Below are positions 47,405-55,931 of a stretch of DNA of 64,000 nt, piece after piece. Below the pieces are notes generated by a model, which made no database searches, was not told where the DNA came from, and was given only the letters and a program-made list of their open reading frames with translations. The first letter of the stretch is position 1; the number at the start of each line of letters is the position of its first letter. Source of the DNA: Hoeflea sp. 108 (GTDB taxonomy: Bacteria; Pseudomonadota; Alphaproteobacteria; Rhizobiales; Rhizobiaceae); NCBI RefSeq assembly GCF_000372965.1, contig NZ_KB890024.1:4924304-4988303 (forward strand), written 5' to 3'. The position numbers and the translations under genes are program-made.

Positions 47405-48839
47405 TGACGAAGCCTCCTGTCCAGACGGGCGCATCGAAACTGACGACGGAGTCGGCTCCGGGACCGGGGATTGAGACACTGAACCCGGCGGTCAGATATG
47501 TGTTGGGGTTCAGCACGCGGTTGTATTCGATGAAAAAGTCGTCCGAGAGGTGCTTGGCCGATACGCCCGCGACCGGATTGGGCACGCCGTTGATGACCTC
47601 GAGATGCGTGCCCTGGCCGAACTGGATCGGGCTGCGCAGTTCGTTGGCGCTGATATAGGCGTAGCGGAATGTCAGCGTGTCGCGCTCGGTCGGCTGAACG
47701 CGCAGACTGAGCTGATGGGCGTTGACGTTGGAATTGATGAACACCATCGACGACTTCGAGCCTGTCGACCACGAACTCGGGCTGCCCTCGTAATAGAGCG
47801 GGTCGAAGCGCTCCAGCCGCGATGTCGACGGATCGTCGCCGGAGAATGTCTGGTAGGAATAGGCAATGGTCGGCGACCACGAATATTCGGCAAAGGTGTA
47901 GCCGACCTGGACGCGGCCGCCCCAGGCCCGCATGTCGATGCGCTCGTTCCACTGATAGGCGAAGTCGCCGGCGACGAAGACGTTTTCGAAGCTGCCGCCG
48001 AACGGAATGGCGCGGCCGTACAGATTGACGAAGTTCAGCCCTTCGCGGCCGTTCTCGACCAGCGTCGGCGCCCCGATGCCGCCAGGCGCCGCCTGCGGGT
48101 AAGGCTGGTCGGAGCGCAGCACATGACCGAAGGTCATGCCGGCAAACGTGTCATCCTCGCCGTCGTAGCGGAAGTCGCCGCCCACGATCCTGGTGTGGGT
48201 GTCGCTTTCGGTCTGTTCGTTGGCATCGAGATAAAAGGCCGTGCCGGTGAAATTGTCGAAGCCAAAACGGCCGATCGACGCCATTTCCCAGGCCTTGCGC
48301 GGACCGAGCTTGAGCGCGCCGCGATCGAAGCCGCTCGACCCGCCATTGGCGAGCAGCATGCCGGTGCCCGCCTTGAAGGTGCGCGGACCGACCGAGACAT
48401 CGAAGAACGGGTCGCTCTTGTCGCCGCTGCGTAGGCCGAGATAGCCTTCTTCCAGCGTGATGCGGCCGGTGTTGCCGGTTGCGTAGGCATCGATGCCGAG
48501 CGTGCCGGAGGCGACGGCCGAGACCTTGCCGTAGGCAACGGGTCCGCCAACATCCTGGGTGAAACTGAGGCCGGGCAGGATGTAGCCCTCGAGCCAACTG
48601 GCGTTGGAATTGAACCCGGACGACGGCGCGAATGTGTCGGCATAGTTCCAGAACACATTGTGCTCGGCCACCGCGTTCAGGCCGGCCTGAAGATGCATCC
48701 GTATGGCCAGCCCGTCCTGGTCGTAGAGAAGCATGCGGTCATCGGCGGCAAGGACCCGGTCGGAGGCAAACACGCCCGCAAGGGCCAGAGCCGATAGTCC
48801 GGCCCAGCTGGCGAGTCGCCATCGGCCTTCGCCAGACAC
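47385..48839 (-). CDS. Alginate-export-family outer-membrane channel
   Basis: About 484 residues. A signal peptide (hydrophobic WAGLSALALAGVFAS, cleavage near VLAAD) precedes a large beta-barrel with many alternating aromatic strands, ending VVVNF. It resembles the Alginate_exp/AlgE family, whose members export or take up polymers and other anions. Start is uncertain: GTG 48839 gives a clean signal, while an ATG at 48956 adds 39 unlikely residues. Overlaps the serine hydrolase gene by 20 bp. Confidence 0.75.
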   Translation of the reverse strand: MSGEGRWRLASWAGLSALALAGVFASDRVLAADDRMLLYDQDGLAIRMHLQAGLNAVAEHNVFWNYADTFAPSSGFNSNASWLEGYILPGLSFTQDVGGPVAYGKVSAVASGTLGIDAYATGNTGRITLEEGYLGLRSGDKSDPFFDVSVGPRTFKAGTGMLLANGGSSGFDRGALKLGPRKAWEMASIGRFGFDNFTGTAFYLDANEQTESDTHTRIVGGDFRYDGEDDTFAGMTFGHVLRSDQPYPQAAPGGIGAPTLVENGREGLNFVNLYGRAIPFGGSFENVFVAGDFAYQWNERIDMRAWGGRVQVGYTFAEYSWSPTIAYSYQTFSGDDPSTSRLERFDPLYYEGSPSSWSTGSKSSMVFINSNVNAHQLSLRVQPTERDTLTFRYAYISANELRSPIQFGQGTHLEVINGVPNPVAGVSAKHLSDDFFIEYNRVLNPNTYLTAGFSVSIPGPGADSVVSFDAPVWTGGFVNVVVNF

Positions 48840-49150
48840 CTCGATGTTCGAACAGCTTTGAGGTGGGCCTGGATGGATGCTACCGGCCCTGAAACCTGCC
48901 AATGTCTGGCCTCCGCCAATGCCTGGCTTCCGATTGTCCGCCGCGCTTCGAAGCAACTAACCGAATTTCCAAGACACTATGGCGGCAGGGGTGAGCTACG
49001 GCAAGTCGCGCAGCCGATCCGAGGTATCCGGCAGCGCCCCATCACATTCTGCAACAAGCCTCCGCCCGCCTTGCTACCGCCCGATCAAAGGTGCAGAATT
49101 GCCGGCTTCGGCGGACGAGGAGGCCTTTTCTCTGATCGGAGGAAAGCTCC
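48840..49150. promoter_or_regulatory. Divergent intergenic region between the outer-membrane channel and FAD-oxidase genes
   Basis: 311 bp between divergent starts. Promoters for both genes should lie here. CGGAGGAAAG lies just before the FAD-oxidase start at 49151. I see no clear operator. Confidence 0.4.
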
Positions 49151-50590
49151 ATGAACGACCTGAACCTCACGACCCTTGACGGAGGGCTGGCGACGGTGAG
49201 CGCGCCTGTCCTCGATGCATTTGCCGCGAGCCTGCGCGGCCAGCTGCTCAATGCCGGTGACGCCGGCTATGACGAGGCACGCAGCGTCTGGAATGCGATG
49301 ATCGACCGCCGGCCCGGTCTCATCGTGCGCTGTGCAGGTGCTGCCGACGTCATCGCCGCTGTCAACTTCGCACGCGAAAACCACCTGCTGACGGCCGTGC
49401 GCGGCGGCGGGCACAATATCGCCGGAAGTGCCGTATGCGACGGCGGCCTGATGATCGACTTGAGCACCATGGAGTCGGTGCGTGTCGACCGCGTGGCCCG
49501 GCGCGTCTGGGTCGAGCCGGGTGCAACCCTCGCCGACCTCGACAAGGAGACGCAGGCATTCGGGATGGCGGTGCCGACAGGCATCAACTCGACGACCGGT
49601 GTCGCCGGGCTGACGCTCGGCGGTGGCTTCGGCTGGACCACCCGCAAGCTCGGCCTGACCATCGATAATCTGCTGTCGGCCGACGTTGTGACGGCGGATG
49701 GCGAACTGGTGCGGGCAAGCACCGCCGAGCATCCCGACCTGTTCTGGGCGCTGCGCGGCGGCGGCGGCAATTTCGGCGTGGTCACCGCCTTCGAGTTCAA
49801 GCTGCATAAGCTTGGTCCGCAGGTTTTCGCCGGCCTGGTGGTGCATCCATTCGACGACGCCAAGGACGTGCTGAAGGCCTATCGTGCGGCCCTCGAAGAC
49901 GCGCCCGACGAACTGACCTGCTGGGCCGTCATGCGCCAAGCCCCGCCCTTGCCGTTCCTGCCCGCGCAGTGGCACTGGAAGGAGGTGCTGGTGCTGGCAA
50001 TGTGCTGGAGCGGCGACATGGCTGCGGGCGAAAAGGCGACGGCGGCCCTGCGGGCCATCGGCAAGCCGATCGTCGACGTGGTCGGGCCGAACCCGTTCAC
50101 CGGCTGGCAGACGGCATTCGACCCGCTGCTCCAGCCCGGCGCGCGCAACTACTGGAAGAGCCACGACTTCATCGAACTGGCCGACAAGACGATCGACATT
50201 CTCGACGGCGCGATCAGGACGTTGCCTGGGCCCGAATGCGAGATCTTCGTCGGCCATGTCGGCGGCGCGGCCGAACGGGTAGCCACCGATGCCACGGCTT
50301 TCCCGCAGCGCAGCTCGCATTTCGTCATGAACGTGCATGCGCGCTGGCGCGAAGCCTCGATGGACGACGCCTGCATCGGCTGGGCCCGCGGCATCTATGA
50401 CGCGACGCGGCCGCTGGCGGTGGGTACTGCCTACATCAACTTCATGCCCGCCGACGAGGCCGACCGCGTGGAGGCGGCCTATGGCGGCAACTATGCGCGG
50501 CTGATGGAGGTGAAGCGCAAATACGACCCCGACAACCTGTTCCGCATGAACCAGAACCTCAGGACAAAGTCGAAGCGCAAGGCCGCGTAG
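49151..50590 (+). CDS. FAD-linked oxidase with BBE domain
   Basis: A 479-residue flavoprotein. The PCMH-type FAD domain includes VRGGGHNIAGSAV, whose His (near 87) usually bonds covalently to FAD, and GINSTTGVAGLTLGGGFGW. The BBE domain ends the protein (NYARLMEVKRKYDPDNLFR). The second attachment Cys found in berberine bridge enzyme is absent. Substrate is probably a carbohydrate or secondary metabolite; it is unknown. Confidence 0.88.
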   Translation: MNDLNLTTLDGGLATVSAPVLDAFAASLRGQLLNAGDAGYDEARSVWNAMIDRRPGLIVRCAGAADVIAAVNFARENHLLTAVRGGGHNIAGSAVCDGGLMIDLSTMESVRVDRVARRVWVEPGATLADLDKETQAFGMAVPTGINSTTGVAGLTLGGGFGWTTRKLGLTIDNLLSADVVTADGELVRASTAEHPDLFWALRGGGGNFGVVTAFEFKLHKLGPQVFAGLVVHPFDDAKDVLKAYRAALEDAPDELTCWAVMRQAPPLPFLPAQWHWKEVLVLAMCWSGDMAAGEKATAALRAIGKPIVDVVGPNPFTGWQTAFDPLLQPGARNYWKSHDFIELADKTIDILDGAIRTLPGPECEIFVGHVGGAAERVATDATAFPQRSSHFVMNVHARWREASMDDACIGWARGIYDATRPLAVGTAYINFMPADEADRVEAAYGGNYARLMEVKRKYDPDNLFRMNQNLRTKSKRKAA

Positions 50591-50646
50591 AACGCGCAAG
50601 GCATATCCGCGACAGAAGCTGCTGCGACGAGACATCGGAAGCAGAC

Positions 50647-50699
50647 TTGACAAACGTGCGCCCATAAATAACCATAAGGTTATCAAATATACGGGTTAT
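50647..50699 (+). promoter_or_regulatory. Promoter/operator of the ArsR-SRPBCC pair
   Basis: ATAACC-ATAA-GGTTAT at 50668-50683 is a palindrome, and a third GGTTAT half-site follows at 50694-50699. TTGACA at 50647-50652 could be a -35 box. Autoregulation by the adjacent ArsR-type repressor is inferred. Confidence 0.6.
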
Positions 50700-50702
50700 G
50701 CA

Positions 50703-51044
50703 ATGACGCCTTCCGAACGCCTCGACGCCACCTTCACCGCCCTTGCCGATCCGACCCGGCGGGCGATCCTCGCACGGCTGATCCAGGGCGAAGCCTCTGT
50801 GATGGAGCTGGCCGAGCCCTTCGCCATGAGCCAGCCGGCAATCTCCAAGCACCTCAAGATGCTGGAGCGCGCCGGTCTGATCTCGCGCGGCCGTGACGCC
50901 CAGCGCCGACCCTGCCGCATCGAGGGCGAGGCGATGGCCGAGGCCGTGGGTTGGCTGGAGGAGTACCGCAAGGTCTGGGAAGGCAACTACAGGCGGCTCG
51001 ACGGCCTGCTGGCCGAACTGCAGGCTAATAAGGGCAAAGCCTGA
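50703..51044 (+). CDS. ArsR-family winged-helix regulator
   Basis: A 113-residue regulator with ALADPTRRAILARL and the recognition helix region SQPAISKHLKMLERAGLI. No metal-binding cysteines of the classic ELCVCD type are seen, so it probably senses something other than arsenic. It is the partner of the SRPBCC gene 26 bp downstream, a common pairing. Confidence 0.9.
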   Translation: MTPSERLDATFTALADPTRRAILARLIQGEASVMELAEPFAMSQPAISKHLKMLERAGLISRGRDAQRRPCRIEGEAMAEAVGWLEEYRKVWEGNYRRLDGLLAELQANKGKA

Positions 51045-51070
51045 CCCGAAACCGACACGAGGAGAGGATC

Positions 51071-51559
51071 ATGACGCACAAACTGGAAGTGACGACGCCG
51101 AGCCCGCGCGAGATCGCCATGACGCGCGTCTTCGACGCGCCGCGCGACCTGGTTTTCGACTGCTGGACGATCCCGGCGCTTTTGAAGCGCTGGCTGACCG
51201 GGCCTGACGGCTGGAGCTTCAAGGTCTGCAACGTCGACCTGCGCGTCGGCGGCCAATATCGTTTCGTCTGGCAACATGTCGACCGCGGCGACATGGGCAT
51301 GACCGGCACCTATCGTGAAATCGTCAGGCCCGAGAAGCTCGCCAGTACCGAGATCTTCGACATGGACTGGACCGAGGGCGAGGCGCATGTGACGCTGATG
51401 CTGACCGAAAAGGACGGCCGCACCACCTCGATGACGACCATTCTCTACAGTTCGGAAAAGGCCCGCGACGGCGCAATCCAGGTCGGCATGGCCGATGGCG
51501 TGGCGGCCGGCTATGACAGACTGGACAATTTGCTAGCGGAAGGGGTTTCAGCCGGATAA
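51071..51559 (+). CDS. SRPBCC (AHSA1-type) domain protein
   Basis: A 162-residue START-like protein beginning with TRVFDAPRDLVFDCWT (the AHSA1 hallmark) and having GGQYRFVWQ in the middle. Such proteins bind hydrophobic ligands. GAGGAGAGG precedes ATG 51071. It is co-transcribed with the ArsR gene. Function unknown. Confidence 0.88.
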   Translation: MTHKLEVTTPSPREIAMTRVFDAPRDLVFDCWTIPALLKRWLTGPDGWSFKVCNVDLRVGGQYRFVWQHVDRGDMGMTGTYREIVRPEKLASTEIFDMDWTEGEAHVTLMLTEKDGRTTSMTTILYSSEKARDGAIQVGMADGVAAGYDRLDNLLAEGVSAG

Positions 51560-51635
51560 TGCGCCGTGCGTTCGAATGGACGCTCTGGCTTGTCGAATCC
51601 GCAAATAGTGGTGGCAGGGCCGATGCGCCGGCGGA

Positions 51636-51968
51636 TCAGGGACAGGCCGGCTGGCCGGCATAGGCGTTGCCGAACACCTGCGGCTGGCAGGGTTGGCGCA
51701 GCCTCGGCACCTTGAGGCGCAGCGGCGTCTGCTGCTGGATCGCCTGGCGGTCCTGGTCTCGGAACTGCTGCTGCTGGAGCTGGAAGTTGAGCCTGTCCTG
51801 CCTGTTTTGCAGGATCTGCAGGTCGTCGAGCTGGCCGTTGCGCAGGGCCTCAATGCGGGCCGCCGGCGTCAGCACCTGATTGGGCGGCGTCAGGATGTCG
51901 ATCGCATGCGCAGGGGCCGCCGCGAGCATCAGCCCGGCCGCAACCACCACCGCCATTGTTTCCTTCAT
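51636..51968 (-). CDS. Small secreted Gln-rich hypothetical protein
   Basis: A 110-residue protein with a signal peptide (VVVAAGLMLAAAPAHA, cleavage near residue 19) and a Gln/Arg-rich helix (QLQQQQFRDQDRQ). The C-terminus has two Cys and ends in GQPACP. Unknown family. The ribosome site is weak; GTG 51977 is an alternative start. Confidence 0.6.
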   Translation of the reverse strand: MKETMAVVVAAGLMLAAAPAHAIDILTPPNQVLTPAARIEALRNGQLDDLQILQNRQDRLNFQLQQQQFRDQDRQAIQQQTPLRLKVPRLRQPCQPQVFGNAYAGQPACP

Positions 51969-52070
51969 CCCGCGCACGGCAAGAAATCCCGTTGGACAGG
52001 GCCTCTTTGGCCCTTCCCCAAAGATAGTGCATCGCCACAGCGATGCAATACGGCATAGCCTGAGCCCGCC

Positions 52071-52970
52071 TCAGGACCGCGCCTTGTCGGCCAGGAAATC
52101 GATGAAGGCGCGGATGCGCGCGGCGAGATGGCCATGGCCGGCGAAGACGGCGTGGATGGTCTCGATGTCCCGAGGATTGAAGCGCTCCAGCACCGGCACA
52201 AGCCTTCCCTCCGTTATATCGCGCTCGACCTGGAAGCGGCCGGAACGGATGAGGCCGAGGCCGTCGAGGCAGAGCCGGCGCAGGGTCGGGCCATTGTTGC
52301 CAAGCATGTTGCCGCCGATGCGCTGGGCGAAATTCTCACCGGTTTCGGGGTCGCGGAAAATCCACTCGTCGCGATTGGCGAGGAAGTTGAAGCGCAGGCA
52401 GTTATGCGCGGCGAGATCGGCCGGCACCTGCGGTGTGCCATGGCGTTCGAGATAGGCGGGCGAGGCGACGACGACACGGCGGATTTCAAGGATCTTGCGT
52501 GCCACCAGCGAGGAATCGCGCAGCTTGCCCGAGCGGATCGCGACATCGGCCCGCTCCTGGTAGAGGTCGATGACGCTGTCGGTCAGCGACAGGTCGAGCT
52601 CGATGCCGGGATAGAGCGCCAGGAACTCGGCCATGTGCGGCACGATGTGGCTGGCACCGAAGGCAACCGAGGCGCTGACCCGGAGGGGGCCGCGCGGCAC
52701 AGCCGAGCCACCTGACGTCACCACCCGTTCCGCTTCCTCGATCTCGCCGAGGATGCGGCCGGCGCGTTCGAGATAGACTTCGCCCTCGGGCGTCAGCTGC
52801 AAGGCCCGCGTCGAGCGCACCAAGAGCCGCGCGCCCAGCCTGTCCTCGATGCGGGTGATGAGCTTGCTGACTGCCGAAGGCGACAGACCGAGCTGCCGGC
52901 CGGCGGCCGAAAAGCTGCCGAGCCCGACGGCCCGCACGAACACTTCCATCTCGCCGGCGCGATTGTCCAT
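52071..52970 (-). CDS. LysR-family transcriptional regulator
   Basis: A 299-residue LysR regulator: helix-turn-helix at about 5-60 (VGLGSFSAAGRQLGLSPSAV) and a substrate-binding-like domain. Divergent from the MFS gene with 153 bp between starts, so the transporter is the likely target. TGTGAA-TTTGT-TTCACA lies 11 bp before its start. Confidence 0.9.
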   Translation of the reverse strand: MDNRAGEMEVFVRAVGLGSFSAAGRQLGLSPSAVSKLITRIEDRLGARLLVRSTRALQLTPEGEVYLERAGRILGEIEEAERVVTSGGSAVPRGPLRVSASVAFGASHIVPHMAEFLALYPGIELDLSLTDSVIDLYQERADVAIRSGKLRDSSLVARKILEIRRVVVASPAYLERHGTPQVPADLAAHNCLRFNFLANRDEWIFRDPETGENFAQRIGGNMLGNNGPTLRRLCLDGLGLIRSGRFQVERDITEGRLVPVLERFNPRDIETIHAVFAGHGHLAARIRAFIDFLADKARS

Positions 52971-52980
52971 GACAGCCTCT

Positions 52981-52997
52981 TGTGAATTTGTTTCACA
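52981..52997. promoter_or_regulatory. Palindrome in the LysR-MFS intergenic region
   Basis: TGTGAA-TTTGT-TTCACA, 6-bp arms with a 5-base spacer. The position close to the LysR start suits autorepression. Binding by this LysR is inferred. Confidence 0.5.
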
Positions 52998-53123
52998 GGT
53001 ATTCGTCCATCATACCGGATTATTGCGCAAGTGGGCGGGCACCATATTGCCGCCATCGTCAACCCGGCGGCCACGCGCCGCCTTAGTCTGGCCGCTCGCA
53101 AAAGGGGCGGAAACGGTGCTCCA

Positions 53124-54326
53124 ATGCCTCTTGCCATCCTGGCGCTCACGATTGCGGCCTACGCGATCGGAACCACCGAATTCGTCATCGTCGGGCTTCT
53201 GCCGACGGTGGCTCAAGACCTCGGCATCACCTTGCCGCTCGCCGGCCTGATCGTCAGCGTCTATGCGCTGGGCGTCACCTTCGGCGCGCCCATCCTGACA
53301 GCGCTGACCGGCAGGATCGAGCGCAAGCCGCTGCTGCTCGGCCTGATGGCGCTGTTCGTCATCGGCAATGCTGCCGCCGCACTCAGCCCGAGCTACGGGA
53401 CGTTGCTGGCGGCGCGCGTGCTTTCGGCCTTCGCCCATGGCGTGTTCTTCTCGGTCGGCGCCACCATCGCCGCTGACCTCGTGCCGGAAAACCGCCGCGC
53501 CTCGGCGATTGCCATGATGTTCATGGGCCTGACGGTGGCGATCGTGACCGGAGTCCCGCTCGGCACCTTCATCGGCCAGACTTTCGGCTGGCGCGCCACC
53601 TTCTGGGGCGTATCTGCCCTTGGCGTCATCGCCTTTATCGCCATCGCAGCTCTCCTGCCCTCGACGCTGAAGAAGGCTGCCCCATCGGGCCTGCTCGACC
53701 AGGTCAGGGTGCTCGGCTCGGGCCGGCTGCTTCTGGTCTTCGCCATGACGGCGTTGGGCTATGGCGGCACTTTCGTCGCCTTCACCTACCTCGCCTCGAT
53801 CCTCGAGACCATCACCCGCTTTTCGGCCTCGAGTGTCAGTCTGTTGCTTGTCCTCTATGGCCTGGCGATAGCGGCCGGCAACATCGCCGGCGGCCGCATC
53901 GCCGACCGCAACCCGGTGAAGGCGCTGACGGTGCTGTTTGCGCTGCAGGCGGCGGTGCTTGTCGCCTTCACCTTCACCGCAGTCTCGCCAATCTGGACCA
54001 TCGTCACACTCGTCGGTCTCGGATTCCTGTCCTTCGCCAACGTGCCGGGCCTGCAGATTTATGTCGTGCAGCTTGCCAAGGAGCATCGCCCCGCCGCCGT
54101 CGACGTCGCCTCGGCCCTCAACATCGCTGCCTTCAATCTCGGCATCGCACTCGGCGCCTGGATCGGCGGCCTGGTGGTGGCCTCGCCGCTCGGCCTCGGC
54201 GCCACGCCCTGGGTCGGCGCCGTACTGGTAGCGGCGGCGCTGGTGCTGACCGTCTGGAGCGGCTTGCTCGACCGGCGCCAAGAACCGGCATCAAGAACCG
54301 TTGTGCCAGCCGGCCTAGGCGGTTGA
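53124..54326 (+). CDS. MFS transporter (DHA1/AraJ-like)
   Basis: A 400-residue membrane protein with about 12 helices. It begins ILALTIAAYAIGTTEFVIVG and has the A-motif loop GAPILTALTGRIERKP. It resembles the AraJ/YdhP sugar and drug efflux group. Substrate is unknown. ATG 53124 is chosen because the conserved helix 1 follows directly; the upstream frame is intergenic. Confidence 0.85.
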   Translation: MPLAILALTIAAYAIGTTEFVIVGLLPTVAQDLGITLPLAGLIVSVYALGVTFGAPILTALTGRIERKPLLLGLMALFVIGNAAAALSPSYGTLLAARVLSAFAHGVFFSVGATIAADLVPENRRASAIAMMFMGLTVAIVTGVPLGTFIGQTFGWRATFWGVSALGVIAFIAIAALLPSTLKKAAPSGLLDQVRVLGSGRLLLVFAMTALGYGGTFVAFTYLASILETITRFSASSVSLLLVLYGLAIAAGNIAGGRIADRNPVKALTVLFALQAAVLVAFTFTAVSPIWTIVTLVGLGFLSFANVPGLQIYVVQLAKEHRPAAVDVASALNIAAFNLGIALGAWIGGLVVASPLGLGATPWVGAVLVAAALVLTVWSGLLDRRQEPASRTVVPAGLGG

Positions 54327-54399
54327 TCGCCCGGAAGCCGGACCTAACTTAGGAGGGGCCTACCTTCCCAGGCCCCTCCTCCCAACCAAGGAGAACACC

Positions 54400-55233
54400 A
54401 TGAAATTCGTGACCGCCAATGGCGCGACGATCCCCGCTCTCGGCTTCGGAACCTTCCGCATGCCCGGCAAGGAAGTGCTCGAGGTCGTGCCTGAAGCCAT
54501 CAGGCTCGGCTTCCGCCACATCGACACCGCCCAGATCTACGGCAACGAGGCCGAGGTCGGCCAGGCGATCCGGAAGTCGGGCACGGCGCGCGGCGACATC
54601 TTCCTGACCACCAAGGTGTGGGTCGACAAGTTTCGCCATGCCGACTTCCTGAAGTCGGTCGACGAAAGCCTGAAGAAGCTTGCAACCGACCATGTCGACC
54701 TTCTCCTGCTGCATTGGCCAAACGAGGTGGTACCGCTGGCCGAGCAGATCGGCGCGCTGAACGAGGTCCGGCAGGCCGGCAAGGTGCGCCACATCGGCGT
54801 CAGCAACTACAATTCCGCGCTGATGGCTGAAGCCGTGGAGCTGAGCGCCGCCCCCATCGTCACCAACCAGGTCGAGTACCACCCCTATCTCGACCAGGCC
54901 AAGGTGCTGGAAACGGCGCGACGGCTCGGCATGTCGGTGACGGCCTACTACGCCATGGCCGACGGCAAGGTTCTTTCCGATCCGCTGCTCAAGGATATCG
55001 GTGCCCGCCACAACAAGACGCCGGCGCAGGTGGTGCTGCGTTGGCTGGTGCAGCAGGACGGCGTCATCACGCTGTCGAAGACCTCGACGCTGAAGCGGCT
55101 GCCGGAGAACTTCGCCATCTTCGATTTCGAGCTGTCGCCGATCCAGATGAAGGCGATCCATGCGCTTGCCACTGCAAGCGGCCGCATCGTCAGCCCGGCG
55201 GGCCTGGCGCCCGCATGGGATCAGGCGGCCTGA
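54400..55233 (+). CDS. Aldo/keto reductase
   Basis: A 277-residue TIM-barrel reductase. The catalytic tetrad is intact: Asp42, Tyr47, Lys72 and His105 (RHIDTAQIYGNE, TTKVW, LLLLHWPN). NADPH-binding VGVSNYN and SKTSTLKR follow. It resembles the YafB/2,5-diketo-gluconate reductase group. AAGGAG precedes ATG 54400. It lies 73 bp after the MFS gene and may be co-transcribed. Confidence 0.9.
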   Translation: MKFVTANGATIPALGFGTFRMPGKEVLEVVPEAIRLGFRHIDTAQIYGNEAEVGQAIRKSGTARGDIFLTTKVWVDKFRHADFLKSVDESLKKLATDHVDLLLLHWPNEVVPLAEQIGALNEVRQAGKVRHIGVSNYNSALMAEAVELSAAPIVTNQVEYHPYLDQAKVLETARRLGMSVTAYYAMADGKVLSDPLLKDIGARHNKTPAQVVLRWLVQQDGVITLSKTSTLKRLPENFAIFDFELSPIQMKAIHALATASGRIVSPAGLAPAWDQAA

Positions 55234-55439
55234 GGGCCAAGCCGGCGCGGCAGTTGACGTGGCGTCGGCTTCTTCCTATCTGAGGGCGGTCAAGGGCGGG
55301 AAGCCCCTGCTGCCCGCAGCCGCAAGGCACGGTGAAGCTTCCCTCGAAACCTTCGTTTCCCTGTCGATGCGACGGCCGAAGCGGCAATGCGGGCTCCCGA
55401 CTTTTAACACGCCGTTCGCCAATCGCGAAGGAGCGAAAC

Positions 55440-55901
55440 ATGACCAACGGTCAGACCCCGACCGACTACAAGACCAATGCCCGCCGGCTGCGCGACGCGC
55501 TCGCCGCCGAGGGTTTTGACATCAGCCACGCCAAAGCTCTCGAACTGGTAGCCAAGCAGAACGGCGCTCGCGACTGGAACACGCTTTCGGCCCGCTCGAC
55601 AGCGATCTCCGAGGCGACCGGGACCGACGAGCTCAAGGCCGGCGCACCCTTTGCCGTCGGCGAGAACGTCGCCGGCACCTTCAATGGCAATCCGGCCAAG
55701 GGCCGCGTCATCGGGCTTGAGGAAACCATCAAGCCGGACCTCTGGCGCGTCACCGTGGCCTTCAACCCGCCGGTGAATGTGTCGACTTCGACACTGTTTT
55801 CGTCGGAGCGCCGGCGCATCCAGATGGTGGTGGGCGCCGATGGCCGCTCGCGCCGCCTGACCGGCACCGAGACCGGCGTGATGACGCTCGCACGCGCCTG
55901 A
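55440..55901 (+). CDS. Glyoxalase-related small-domain protein (hypothetical)
   Basis: A 153-residue protein. Residues 8-50 (ARRLRDALAAEGFDISHAKA, then NGARDWNTLSA) match a domain often found beside glyoxalase domains, here without the glyoxalase part. The rest (VGENVAGTFNGNPAKGRVIG) may form a small beta-barrel. Function unknown. AAGGAG precedes ATG 55440. Confidence 0.65.
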   Translation: MTNGQTPTDYKTNARRLRDALAAEGFDISHAKALELVAKQNGARDWNTLSARSTAISEATGTDELKAGAPFAVGENVAGTFNGNPAKGRVIGLEETIKPDLWRVTVAFNPPVNVSTSTLFSSERRRIQMVVGADGRSRRLTGTETGVMTLARA

Positions 55902-55931
55902 CCGGACACACAAGGGCCGCCTACGGCGGCC

